Shown piece after piece: positions 10,715 through 21,975 of a DNA stretch of 64,000 nucleotides (positions are counted from its first letter, which is position 1; each line of letters opens with the position of its first letter). The position numbers and the translations under genes are program-made. Origin of the DNA: Gyrodactylus bullatarudis (taxonomy: Eukaryota; Platyhelminthes; Monogenea; Gyrodactylidea; Gyrodactylidae). The stretch is from the NCBI GenBank assembly GCA_012064415.1, contig SSNU01000166.1, forward strand, positions 63,436-127,435. Reading direction: 5' to 3'. The notes under the pieces were generated by a model. The model was not told the origin of the DNA. It worked only from the letters and a program-made list of their open reading frames with translations, and searched no databases.

Positions 10715-11326
10715 CTAAAAGTTAATTTGATTAAATACCAATTCTTCCAGCAGACAATTCGCCCTCAGACTGGGTTAATAATATTTCTGGAATATCTTAA
10801 ATTCCAACAAGTAGTCTATTTTTCCAAGACTCTACTTTTACTCTCTGTAAATATAGAAAAAACATGAAAAGAATTCGTAATAAATTAGATCCATCTATTA
10901 AAAAGGATTTGCATTGCTAATTTAATGCATTTACAATTCAGATTGAAAAATAACAAATGGACTAATGAATGATTCATGCAGAAACAAGAACCGAACACAG
11001 TTTACATTATCAGAGCTCACTAACTTTTGATTCACATTACAGCTGATTTTCTTTGAATGAAACTTATTCAGTTATCTAATTATTCTTCTTTTTTAGTTGA
11101 ACTTTTACTTGATATGGATACTGATTACAGAAGACCATTTTAGAATCTGAATTATAATCGTGATCTTTTGAACGTCTTATCTCTAAACCTTCTATGATAT
11201 AGAAAAATTCCTTAAGCTTATTCATTAAAACATATTGTAGAATAGGTTAAATGAAATTCAAGAAGAAAAAATATGTTGTACCTACTTCAAAGTAGATATA
11301 TGATTATACAAATATACATAGATGCA
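10715..11326. other. Downstream flank of the cadherin gene
   Basis: No feature recognised between the hairpin and the 3' end of the cadherin gene. Confidence 0.4.
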
Positions 11327-11332
11327 TTTATT
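11327..11332 (-). terminator. Candidate polyadenylation signal of the cadherin gene
   Basis: AATAAA on the minus strand, about 175 bases after the cadherin stop codon. The position is reasonable for a 3' untranslated region, but such hexamers are common in AT-rich DNA. Confidence 0.3.
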
Positions 11333-11505
11333 TAAATTTATACAATTTGAATAATAAACTTGAAATACATATAAACATTCAAATAAATAATTAAATTTTC
11401 AATTCTAGTACTTTATATGTACAGACAGAATCAATCATGATCAAAAAATGAAGCCAAACAAATGATTCAACTAAGGTTTTAATAAAGTCAATAGGTTCTG
11501 CTTTG

Positions 11506-11816
11506 TTACACATAACTTGACCACGGATTACAGCCATCATTGTTGTTAATGCCCTGGGAAAAAGAGACAGATTTTCCTGTAGTTCCCTCAGAACTGTTTG
11601 TCAATTTCATGTCTCCAGGATCTAGTATCATAATCTGATTGTTTTGTGGCTGATTATGCTGAAGAGTTTGATACAAATTATTAATTGGACGACTAGTGGT
11701 ATTTGTAGAAGAGCTGTTTTCATCGGGAGAAGAAACTGTATCCTTAAGAAGCATCGATGGAGTTCCAGGCTGAGTTATTTGAATTGGATGAAGGATAAAC
11801 TTTGAACCGTCATGTG
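11506..11816 (-). CDS. Protocadherin-like gene, last coding exon
   Basis: Final coding exon of the cadherin gene (residues 1078-1180 of the four-exon product). The acceptor is acttttatag|cacatg; the first two bases complete an Ala codon with the G left by the 15685 exon, so phases agree. It encodes the distal cytoplasmic tail: Ser/Thr/Asn/Gln-rich, unstructured in appearance, with no known fold. Two short motifs stand out. KSVSF (11560-11574) fits the RVxF pattern for docking protein phosphatase 1; vertebrate delta-1 protocadherins carry an RRVTF motif of this kind in their tails. The C-terminus SSYV fits a class I PDZ ligand. Both functions are inferred from pattern only. The open frame extends upstream to 11874 through the acceptor, but that part is intron. 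The stop is TAA at 11508-11506. Confidence 0.85.
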
Positions 11817-14800
11817 CTATAAAAGTTTGATAAATATATTTGAATCTGGAACATATTTTTAAAAACAAATTCAACCAAATAATTTAGGATTCTTGGAAAA
11901 AAAATTGTAGAAACTTGATAAAACGTTTACAATTAAAATTACTGGAACTGCCCGTAATGTCTTTTGAATAATTATAATCATTTTGATAATTATAAATAAT
12001 TCGACCAAGTGTTTTGCTGAATTATAGCTTTTGAAATTTTGAGCGTTTTTTAACTGGCGTTGCTGAAAAACGTTAAAGATGAAACGCATCTACCACCGTG
12101 GAAATAGAAATAGCCTAATTTTTAATTTTGAAAATTAAAATAAGTCGCTCGAGTTTTCATACTAACATAGACACGTAGATTAAGAAAATTAAGGTTCATA
12201 AAAAGTTTTTGATTTTTTAAAATGTCACAGGAACCCTAGTTTTACTCTGAGATTATCTTTCTCCAGTGCTCAGTGAAAATGATGAATTTCATATCAATAC
12301 CTATGAGTAATACCATTAGAATTCGAATTACTAGTAATTCTCAAAACTTGTTTCAAAAAACTTTGAAAGAGAGAATTTTTCTCAAAACTAGCGACCTACT
12401 CCAGGCTTTGCTTGAGAAAAGCAATAAATCTTGTATAATTCATCCTAGTTTATTCGGATTTACATCAAAATTATCAATGGCAGTAAACTTTTTTCAAAAG
12501 TATATATACTTTATTCTATGTATGCAGTTTGGTCTTGTTTTCTCTTATGTTTCATTACTACTGCGCAATTACCTAATATCTCCTGCTTGATATGTATTTT
12601 TATATTTGGGGTAATTTTAAGAGAAAAAAAAAGTTTTGATAAAGGCATCCATCTCTCTTTGGTGGAATTATAATTTACGTCATTTTTTCCATAAAATATA
12701 TCTAATCTGATTAGAATTTTTTCTCAGTTAAATTAAACAAAAGCTTTTCAGAATATGCTTTTGTGTATTTAATAGTGTTGAGGTTTTTTATAGAGCGATA
12801 AGGTTCTTCAAAACATTTTTTTCAACGAGCTTAGCCGATAGTGAACTTTTAATTAGTTTTAAAATTTAGTGAGGTCTTCAATTTCCCCTCTTTGAAGACA
12901 ATGTTGGAAGTATTTGGTCATCTCAAAGATCTTTACCAGCTACATTCCACAAACTAACAAGTAGCTAACCAATGACAATTGAGAATTAGACTCTATTAAA
13001 GTCATTTAAAACAGTTTTGAGATTACTTGAAAGTAGTGAATAAAAGAAGGGAAAGTACTAAATATAAAGTTAATCGAAATGAAGATGAGAATTCACTACT
13101 AAAAAATCAAAGTCTAAGCTCAAATTTTTAAAATCAATTTTGAAGATTAAAAGCAATTCGATACTGACATTTCGGATCATCATTAGACGAAGAAATCGAA
13201 TCTGGCCATAGAGGTTCAGAGGAAGTTGCCAAGAAATAGTTAAATTTTCAAAAATTTGATCATTTTCCTCTGAGATAAGAAAAAAATTCTAATGATTCAA
13301 TATCTCGCAGTAATGACGAATTCCTGTGAACCTCTTGAGGCGAATTATAATCTTTTGTCTAATGTTGATTCTAAATACATATACAGGACGATTTCTTCTT
13401 CGATTCCTATTGGTCGAAATTTCATTTCAATGTACAATTGAAATTTTTAAAAAGTCGTAACCCTTTACAGAGCTTTTACCTGTATTAGCATTTAATTGGT
13501 TGAAATTTTAAAAAAAAAAATTTTGAGAAAATTGAGACAATTTCGAAATTCTAAGGAATGCCTAATTTTTTCAGATAGAATTCTTTCGGAATTTCTTTTT
13601 CTTTTAACAAATTTTTGGCTTATTTCATAATGTGATCCAAAAAAATTCGTGTTCCTGACTATCCGGAGAAAAATATTGAGAATTCTCATCTTAGTGTCAA
13701 TCAGGTTTACATTTCTTTATGGTTCATCACTATAGTGAAACATAAATAATGATAAAAGTTTAAAATTAATTAAAAATTTATAAATGCACTGCTGCTATTC
13801 ATTGAAAAGTTTTGGTCTTCTTTCAGCTTAAATTATTTTCTAATATTCTTGAAGAAAAATTCTTCAACTTTTACTTTTACGATGTTTATTATTTTCAACT
13901 AGTTTTAACATTTGAATGGATTTATGAACGTTTTTGAATCATTTATTTGCAATAATTATTGATCTTAATTATTAATTCTTCACCATGGCTAAAATTACAT
14001 CTAATCACAAACTTAGAATAAATAAATAGTCCTAGTTTTTAATTTTGTTTGCATTCGATATTATTACTACTACTGTATTTCATCATTTTCCTTCTGACTA
14101 ACCTAATGATAACTTTTCCTTCCTCAGTGAGCATTCTTGTTCCTTTATTAAATCTTTTTCATTTCTTGGGCAGGTAAAGATGTACATACACTATATGCTA
14201 CTCTCATGAGAAAATATCTTACTATATCTGAGTAAAGTAAATTAGAGCATGACAAGAACATAATAAGGAGAAAAATTTGGTTATTTTTCCCCCTCTTATT
14301 TGGATTTAGGATCTAACAAAATGTAAACGATGACGTGAGAGGATGTTCTAGCTTTCATGAAAATTAAATTTCACTACTAATGAATAAGGAAGAATTTCCT
14401 CCACAAACTTTATCAAGAGTACAAGAAATATTTTGAGGAGATTAATTGATTTTTAATTGTCAGAATGATCTTTAAATATCATCAGTCAGTTGGGCAAACC
14501 TTGGGACCATTTTACTCAGCCTCTTAAACGCCAAATATATATTATGAACAAAGAAAAAAATATAGATAAATAAATCTGATTGGCCCTTTCATCGGTCTGG
14601 GTCGGAGGACGTTACATACATTAGGTAATGTCAAAAAGCCTAGAAATTATTACAGAAATTCGACAAAATAATGTAAAAATAAGATCAGATCTACAATTTT
14701 TTCCTTCTTGGGGCTTAGGTAATATATCCCTCAGGTTCATCTTATTTGATAAGAAATGTTACAGCTTACAAATGAATCTCATGCGGATATATTACCTAAT

Positions 14801-15684
14801 CACTTAGAACAAAATAGTTTTAGATAATCTTTGTGAGTATAGAGGCTGCACTATTAGATTAATAGTAAAATCTCATCTTAATATCAACTAGGCTTAGAAA
14901 CCTCATGTAATTAAAGACGATTGTGACGATGAAAAATCGAAAAAATTTAATTCAGTTTTGGATTTGTTTCTTTTGGCGAATGGGGCCTTTTTCTCCGAGC
15001 TCCTGATTGTTGCTATTCATTGGTTTTGCATTTTAATTATACTCAATCTAGGCTAATAAAAAAATAACTGATCAAGTTAATCTTTAAGCAAAAAATCTCC
15101 AGAAATCAATATTTCTGTTCATTGTATCATTTTTCAATATTTCAAAAAATATTAAACAAAAATTCGGCAAAATTCAACAATAAACTCTCTCCTGTCAGAT
15201 AATGAATTCAAGCAAGAAGAATTTTTTTTCCTTGTGAAAGGGGTAATCTCGATTCTTGAGATTAGGCAATAACTTAAAGTATGAATGAGAGTTAGCTGTA
15301 CTATTATAATTATCATCTTTGTATGATATTAGGATCATTTGGAGTTTTGAAAAAGATTCCCTGCTCATACCAATCATTAGAAATCGTTGGAAGGAAGGGA
15401 AAAGTGTTCCCTACTCTATCTCTCTCTCGATATATATATTGAATTTTAGAATGCCCAAAATACTTTTGTGTATCTTTTTCCTTTTTTTATTAATATTTAC
15501 ATTGTGAACGAGTGATTTTCTCAGGGGATACTTCTTTTTCCCACTATTTCTATATGTTATAATAGATACATCTAGTTAGTTAGTTAGTTAGAGGAGGAGA
15601 ATTCTTGCATCTACATTTGGCAATCAATGGGAAAAATTGTTGATTTTCTGTTGATAAAAAACGATGAGGGGAAGTATTACTTAC
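11817..15684 (-). other. Cadherin intron (3.9 kb) with repeat fragments
   Basis: GT-AG intron. It holds scattered foldback fragments: 13160-13400 (family A interior; 13165-13215 is repeated inverted at 16592-16645), 13560-13660 (repeated directly at about 16720-16790) and a family B derivative at 14705-14812. A (TAGT)n run lies at about 15572-15593. The open frames at 11871-12089 and 12273-12590 have no recognisable content. Confidence 0.6.
14705..14812. repeat. Foldback family B, short derivative
   Basis: gcttaggtaatatatcc (14713-14729) is inverted as ggatatattacctaatcac (14786-14804), and it holds 'gttacagcttacaaatga' as in the larger copy at 22204-22532. The following 60 bases also resemble the 3' flank of that copy, so the two share a longer common ancestor. 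Confidence 0.6.
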
Positions 15685-15802
15685 CAAGAGTTGCATAACG
15701 ATCTGAGGAAAGATTCTTCTGATTAGTTTGACCATGTCCAGCAATGTAGTTCGAGTGGGCTATTGTTGTTGAGTTGGTATAATACTTGTAGTTTGTCAAA
15801 TT
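15685..15802 (-). CDS. Protocadherin-like gene, cytoplasmic exon
   Basis: A 118-bp internal exon, too short to stand out as an open frame. It is bounded by cctttttag|aatttg and cttg|gtaagtaat, both near-consensus. It starts in phase 0, exactly as the 21353 donor requires, and leaves one base, as the 11816 acceptor requires. Its 39 whole codons run from NLTNYKYYTNSTTIAHSNYI to SSDRYATL. It is hydrophilic and belongs to the cytoplasmic tail after the membrane segment. No domain is recognised. The phase agreement at both ends makes chance unlikely. Confidence 0.85.
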
Positions 15803-17548
15803 CTAAAAAGGAAAAGATATCAATCTGACCCTAATCTTCAAAATTATTTGAATTATTGTCGAAAAAAAGGTATTTTATCATAATATACTTTCAGTACCGT
15901 GGCTACATTTAACGATAAAAATTCTTTTTTTGTTAATTTCTTTAGATAAATTTCAATTCTTTCATCATTAAGTTCAGAAGATATCGATAAACTGCTCTTT
16001 TCAACAACCTATTTTTCATTTCTCTAGCATAAATTTAAGATCATGATCCCTGACACTGAAAAATGAAGAAATGATGCATAATTCAAAGTGGTGTTTTGTC
16101 GAAAGTATTATGTATAAAATAACAGAAAGTTTATGTTCTTACTCATAGTATAAACTAACTATTAAAGGATTAAAGGAAATATTTAAATTTTTAATCTTTT
16201 ATTATGTATGAAATTTCGACATGAAATTCGTGTCAAAAGTTAAAATTGGTCTTCATTTTGTAAACCGTAGAATATAACGGGAAGTATAACTATAGTTTAT
16301 ACTTTACTGCTAATACAGGCTGGTTGTATAACCTAATCATGCTAAAATAAATAGGCATTTTTTTTAAAGAAAAAAAATTCAATCTGATAAAAAATTGGTT
16401 TCCTGGTTTTTCAATGCCTAAAGTTTTCATCAATTTAAAAATTTTCAAGCAATTGAATTTCAATAATATTAGACTTAGCTTCCGAAAGAGTTCACAGAAA
16501 TCCGTCATTATTCTGGGAAAATCGAGTTATTTGAATTTTTTGATTATCCAATTTTAGAAAGTTTTATTTTTTTGGATATGGCGAGTTCTTCTCAACCTCT
16601 ATGGCCAGATTTGAATTCTTCGTCTAATGATGATCTGAAATTTGCTTTCAATATTCAAAATCGATATAAATTAAATGTTGCAAAAGTAGAAATTTAACGT
16701 ATTTTTCAGATTCAAAAAGGGACCTATTTCTTGTTTGACTGATTTTTTTAAAGCTCATTTCATAATGGGATCCAAAAATTATTTGAAATCTGACAATAGT
16801 GTTCATTTTTGCATTTTAAATTTATTTTTGGATTGCTTGAGACTCTACAGACCCAAAAAAGTTCCCAGGATCACTGGTTCCATAAAACACAATCAGGTAG
16901 TATTTTCAGCCTGCTGAAATTTTGAAGGGAATAGTTCTTTCAATTCGGCATGAATTAATTGGATTTCTCTCAATTGTGTTAAGCATCCTTGAATTCTAAA
17001 AGAATAGTCAATCTTTTAGATTTTAATCAGGCTCTCTTAAAAGAACCATTCTTCAAAAAGTGGGTTTCCTACAAAATATCAAAGGTTGAATGTTCCTCTT
17101 CAATGATTTTACCTTGATTAGAACAAATAAAATTAATTTGTAGATGCTTTGTTATCATGAATAGTTTGGAACAACAGAATCGTTATCAGATGATAGTAGG
17201 AAACAATGAATTTCTGATAAATTTCCAGAATCTCAGATTGGTGTAAACTCCAAATTTTATGATCTAGCTCTCTCCATATCTTTTTTTATCCCAAGCTATC
17301 TAATTTTTTTTATAATTGTGAAATCAATTTCGCTATTCAACAAGGAATCAATCATAAAAAAAGTCAGACATCAAGGCATATAATGTAACATTATATATAT
17401 ATACCTCTTACATTTACCACAAGAAAACATTCGAAATAGCAACAATCTTGCGTGTGTTTTTCAATATAATATTTTATCATAACAGCTAAAGTAAAAAAAA
17501 CGTTTAATCCTTCCTTCCCTACACACACTCTGGTTATTATTAGGCTTG

Positions 17549-17674
17549 GATGAAATTTCGTAAAACTAATGAAACCGCATGTAATTTTGTTTAAATAATC
17601 TTTGAGCTATTTTAAATTATTCCACTAGGTCTGATAGGCTGAGTCAACTCTTTAAACACTGCTGGTATGAAATA
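17549..17674 (+). repeat. Left arm of a widely spaced inverted repeat
   Basis: gatgaaatttcgtaaaacta through ctggtatgaaata. It matches the reverse complement of 20103-20223 along about 120 bp with a few differences and a small indel near 'gtctgataggctgag'. The two arms enclose the piggyBac remnant and the SINE. Confidence 0.75.
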
Positions 17675-17810
17675 CTCCTTAGCCCTTAATGTCCCAGACA
17701 CATTTTTTCTTCAGGAAAAATCTGAAAATTTGTTTACTAACTGTATTTTGTGTTTAGATTAAAGTAGTGAAAGAATTTTTTGATAATCTTTTAAGATGAC
17801 GAAGTTATGA

Positions 17811-17842
17811 TATGTGATAGAAATAGCCCACTGGGACTCCTG
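17811..17842. repeat. piggyBac-associated terminal repeat, copy 1
   Basis: tatgtgatagaaatagccca, then ctgggactcct. It recurs inverted at 19393-19423, on the other side of the transposase remnant, and a third time at 19749-19777. It is probably the inner part of the element's terminal repeats; exact TTAA-bounded ends were not established. Confidence 0.5.
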
Positions 17843-17897
17843 AGGTTTGACTACTTGAAAGCGACACACTAATTCATTTGTATATTACAGATGTTTA

Positions 17898-19253
17898 TTA
17901 ATTATGTTTATGAAAATTTATGAAACAATTACGTTCTTTAGTCAAACATAAGTTAACAAAACACTTGATACATTCATAAGAACAGTGATTTTTGCAATTC
18001 TGACATCTTTTACGCGTCGAAACAGCTGGTAAATGGCCAATTTCATCGAAACGAACGCTTTCATTAGGTAACAAGACTTTGTGGCGCTTCAATGCAGGCT
18101 CCTCAAATGACATTTCTTTGAGTGAAGGTCTTCCCCTTCTTCTTTCTTCGAAATTTCCTTTCATCATTGCTTGAGTAATATTGAGCAGGAAATTCCTTCT
18201 TCGTATTGGGACCAAGTTCATTTTACGACAACGTTCTTTGTAGACAATATATGCATTTACACTGGCACTAACTAATATTTGCCACAAAATGTACAGATAC
18301 CAATGTTTAGACTTATATGAAGGCCTTAGCGGGCAACCAAGGAGTCATGAAGATCAACTCCACCCATCTTCTGATTGTATGCGACTACAAAGTTTGGCCT
18401 CTGGATTGGAATCATCTTTTTAGCCCCTTTATCAAAGCGACTTATAGCCTTATAAGGCTCAGCTCCAACGAAAGTAGAAATTATATTTACTGCTCTCTTA
18501 TCAAAACATTTGGCAACTAAGAAATTGTTGGATATTTCAACTCTTTGGTCGACTGGAGGATCAGACTTTTTAAGGAGACTTCTCTAACTGGAGACTTGCA
18601 TCCTCTAAAGGGGATCATAAGCTCATCCACGGAATTGTGTTCTTCAAAGTTTTTCTGAATGCATTGTTTTCGGAATAATTCGATCCAGTCTCGCATCTTC
18701 CAATATTTTTCTGATTTTTTTCCGTTAGATGCAAGAGATTGTGAGCGAAATGCAGAATAGAAACTAGCTTTTGATATCGGTTTCTTGTGATTATATCTGC
18801 AATTGCATCGATTCTGGTTTCAGACTCCCAATACATGCGAACTGCAGGTAAACGTACTAAGCCCATATACAAATGGATGCCCAAGATTTTATAAGCTTCG
18901 GTCATGGACATGTTAACAGAAGAATTGTATTTTTGAACCGAATAAATATTTGTTTGTTCTCTCATCATTGTCATCATCTTGGGAGTTATGTATTCTTGAT
19001 AGACTTTGAAGGGATCTACTACCAGACTGAACAATTTTGTAGGCTGATATGTGAACAGACATGGCTCAGGCTTGAAATCTTTGATAACCCATTTGAGATT
19101 GCCATCTATTATATCTTTTTGTTGTGGTAGTTCTGGTTCTTCTTCTTCGTCTTCTATACGCCCGATAATATCAATTTCACTTATACAGGACTCATCACTA
19201 TTGAACCCTTCTATATCAGATTGGTCACGAGTAAGCTGATCAACAAAAGACAT
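17898..19253 (-). pseudogene. piggyBac transposase remnant
   Basis: Minus-strand piggyBac-type DDE transposase, broken. The N-terminal part (19253-18615, 212 codons) has an acidic start (EDEEEEPELPQQ) and the conserved GIHLYMGLVRLPAVRMYW and RYQKLVSILHF stretches. The first catalytic Asp follows as SVDELMIPFRG (about 18640-18600). Sequence between there and FLVAKCFDKRAV is missing, so the second catalytic Asp (the xxDNFFTS block) is gone. The third remains in YNQKMGGVDLHD (about 18350). A frameshift lies just before KHWYLYILWQILVSASVNAY. The C-terminus (18287-17898) keeps a Cys-rich zinc-binding region, CQNCKNHCSYECIKC plus NLCLTKERNCFINFH. Several stops and shifts confirm it is dead. It sits in a cadherin intron in the same orientation as the gene. 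Confidence 0.85.
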
Positions 19254-19392
19254 GCTGGGTAAGAATTGAGCTCATGGTTACCATCATACTTTTATAAAAC
19301 CCATTGGTACAAGTTGTACCGTACAAAAATAGCCAATAATGATAGATCTGAGGAAAAAAAATTCCCACCATACGTATTACATGCTTTCAACC

Positions 19393-19423
19393 AGGGGTCC
19401 CACTGGCCTATTTCTATCACATA
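19393..19423. repeat. piggyBac-associated terminal repeat, copy 2 (inverted)
   Basis: aggggtcccactggcctatt then tctatcacata, the inverted counterpart of 17811-17842, lying 140 bp upstream of the transposase start. Confidence 0.5.
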
Positions 19424-19748
19424 ACTTTGAAGGTCCATCACTTGGAAACGGTTTAAGATATCAATATAAATAAAACTTCATTGTATAGTGTAACTAGTAA
19501 TCTATTTCGTAAAAAATCTTTACAGGCCTGACATGCTAGTAACTAATTTTAAAATCCTAATTCATGTTCCCATTTATTTATTTGTTCTCATCAATCAAAT
19601 CTCAAACTTTGAATAATCACTGTGCTGATAATTTTTATCTTTCAGTGTTGAAATTAACATTATTCGATAGAAAATAAGTTGATATTTATGATACAGTTAA
19701 AATAAATTAGTTAGGTTGAAATTTGTCAAAGCCATGGCCGTTTTAATT

Positions 19749-19777
19749 ATATGTGATAGAAATATCACTGTGGGACT
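19749..19777. repeat. Third copy of the piggyBac-type terminal repeat
   Basis: tatgtgatagaaatatcact then gtgggactt. Same orientation as copy 1. It suggests a second piggyBac-type end or MITE next to the remnant. Confidence 0.4.
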
Positions 19778-19805
19778 TTAAGGACTAGATTTAAATTTTC
19801 ATTTT

Positions 19806-19975
19806 CGGTGTGGCGTAGTGGTATCTCTCTCACCTCTCATTCGGGCCCTCTTACTCTCGGTCCTAGGTTCAAACCCTCCCACACCGGGCACATTGAACAC
19901 TCTTTCCCTGTTCCGTTATTTGTACAAATCAGTTCTATAAATAAATATAAATGTTTCTATTTCAAAAAAAAAATG
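19806..19975 (+). mobile_element. tRNA-derived SINE
   Basis: The 5' head folds like a tRNA. A perfect 7-bp acceptor stem pairs GGTGTGG (19807-19813) with CCACACC (19879-19885). The A-box-like TGGCGTAGTGG is at 19811-19821 and the B box GGTTCAAACCC at 19866-19876. The head is distinctly GC-rich against the AT-rich surroundings. It is followed by a short unrelated body and an A-rich tail (ataaataaatataaatg...aaaaaaaaaa). This is the usual SINE layout, with internal RNA polymerase III promoters and dependence on a LINE for mobility. No clear target duplication was found. It lies antisense to the cadherin gene, in an intron. A lone tRNA pseudogene is less likely because of the tail. Confidence 0.8.
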
Positions 19976-20102
19976 TCTTAATCTTTTGAAATTCAAAATC
20001 CGAAAAATGAAAAATTTAATTTTTAACTGCATAGAATTAATAAAATTAACAAAAATTAAAATAAAAAACGTTCAAAATTTGATGATTTCCGAAATTTTGT
20101 TT

Positions 20103-20223
20103 ATTTCATACCAGAAGCATTTAGAGAGTTGACTCAGCCAGACCTGGTGGAATGAATTAAAAATAGCTCAAAGATTATTCAAAGAAAATTACAGGTGGTT
20201 TCATTAGTTTTACGAAATTTCAT
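20103..20223 (-). repeat. Right arm of the widely spaced inverted repeat
   Basis: Inverted counterpart of 17549-17674 (atttcataccagaagcat through ttacgaaatttcatc). Confidence 0.75.
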
Positions 20224-20480
20224 CTAAATCTACTGGTTATCAATCGAGGAAATTTTAAGGTTATATTATTGAATTTTGAATATTAGTGATCAAAAGGATG
20301 AAAACTCAATCAAAATCGAGAAATTAACAAATGTTTGAAGCTTATTTGTTTAAAATGTTGGACGACCAATCAGATCGATTCCTCCTATTTAGTTGGCATG
20401 TTGTAAATGACATTATAATTGAATAAATTCGTATGTTTCTACTTATAAGTAGAAACTAATTATAATTATAAGTAGTTCAT

Positions 20481-20509
20481 ATTTATTTTATTATTATTAT
20501 TATTATTAA
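20481..20509. repeat. (TTA)n microsatellite
   Basis: About seven TTA units inside an AT-rich stretch. Confidence 0.8.
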
Positions 20510-20580
20510 GTAATAGATTATGACTTTAAAATCCAAAATCTGAGTTTAAAGTTATATTTTTACGTTTTGAAGGCATAAAA

Positions 20581-20592
20581 TTTGAGGCCCTA
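20581..20592. repeat. Lone hAT-like terminus
   Basis: tttgaggcccta followed by GTGATTAC, which matches the right end of the hAT-like MITE at 33073-33610. No partner end was located. Confidence 0.4.
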
Positions 20593-21352
20593 GTGATTAC
20601 AAAGGCTTTAAAAATAATACTCTAAAATATATCCAAGTTCATTTTTGTGAGTTTTAGAATCTTTTGCTTTTACTATCTAAAATCTGCTTGTTAAGACTTT
20701 TTCAAAGTACTTATTACGTATTGAATTTTAATTGTCAAGATAATAAATGATAAACAGTTCCAAACAATGATGATTCAAAACAAAAGATTTGCAAAAATAA
20801 TAATAGCTAGTTGTTCATAAATGTGAGAAATTCAAAAGATTATATCACATGGCTATTTGTATAGAAGAACAAAATGTAATATCTATAACAAATCATGGCG
20901 TAAATTTGCCCAATTTTAACCTTGCATAAATAAATATGAATATTGAAACGTGTAGACTTGTAAAAATTCGCTCATGTGATATGTATAGCGAGAGAAAAGT
21001 TATTTGTCTACAACTATATTGCCTCTGTATAACATGGTCTGTTTATCTGGATGGAAAGGGACTCCATTGATATATAGATGATGTACCATAAATACCATTA
21101 TTAAGATAAATTCACCACTAATTGAATGTCCAAATGGATGTTTCCACTTTTTTTCGATCATAATTATCGAAGAAAACGACAAGCTAAAATCTTACATGAA
21201 AAAATGACCATTAATCAAGATTAACTCGAAAGGAAGGTCATGTTTTTCTTGTCTGAATTAATGAATTGTCCACACTAACTCTTGTAATCTTTCTAGTTTT
21301 CTTTTTTAAAGTACAGGTTTATAATGGTTTATAATTTTGAGCAAAAACTTAC

Positions 21353-21975
21353 GGAATCCAGTGAAGAATCATCCATAATTTTTCCATCAAAATTGTCTGA
21401 CTTTAGAAGGGTATCTGTACTCTTAACGAGTCGATTACGATTAATTTGATAAGTTGGATCCATAACACCATACACTGAGTTTGATATTGGACTATTCGGT
21501 CCTTGAATTTCATAGTGGACTGGATACTTTAGGCTACCAAAGGATTTCGTGTAATCCGATCTAATGTTCGACTGAGACATTGGAATACTACTAGGAGATA
21601 TACAGCAGAAAAGAAATCTTAAACATCGGTCGTACTTTGAATTGCTCCCATGTATCATTGAATGGTTAATATGCCAGTTTCTCGCAAATAAAATTAGACC
21701 CAATGTCGCCAAAAGTAGAAGGAGGACAAGGCCAAGGGCCAAGATAAGAATTCCATCATTTCCAAAGCGTAATAAACCATAATTTGATTTTTCTGAAGCT
21801 CCTTCATTTATTGTAAAGTAATTTTGATGGCTCGATCGTGCTGGAATGTCTGTAACTTTGACTATGAAATAAATGGAACTTTCGCGAATTGGAACGCCCA
21901 TGTCTTTAACGATAACCTTGAATAAGTAATTTCCATTTTCAGACTCTTTCATGTTCCGACTTAGTTGAACTATAC
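21353..21975 (-). CDS. Protocadherin-like gene, exon with membrane segment
   Basis: A 623-bp exon bounded by ttattctag|gtatag and gattcc|gtaagt. The first two bases complete the Gly codon split at the 23107 donor, so the text runs DPTSG then IVQLSRNMKESENG without a break: the second half of cadherin repeat 7. After a short juxtamembrane stretch comes a 23-residue hydrophobic segment (about residues 905-927, GILILALGLVLLLLLATLGL...), the single membrane span. It is followed by ARNWH and a cytoplasmic region with a Cys pair (FLFCCISPSS) and many Ser, Asn and Tyr. The open frame runs a few codons past the donor, which is intron. This is a type I single-pass adhesion receptor arrangement. Confidence 0.9.

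Larger units (their letters stand above)
15803..21352 (-). other. Cadherin intron (5.6 kb) packed with mobile elements
   Basis: GT-AG intron in phase 0. It contains the inverted family A pieces at 16592-16645 and 16720-16790, the piggyBac remnant, a SINE, an inverted repeat enclosing both, a lone hAT-like end at 20581-20592 and a TTA microsatellite. No additional exon is required by phase, though alternative exons cannot be excluded. The open frame at 21000-21182 on the gene strand is not needed and shows nothing recognisable. Confidence 0.65.

Noticed and set aside
21000..21182. 60-codon minus frame below the cadherin transmembrane exon as a further exon
   Set aside because: No domain, no convincing splice sites, and the next exon in correct phase is 15802-15685.
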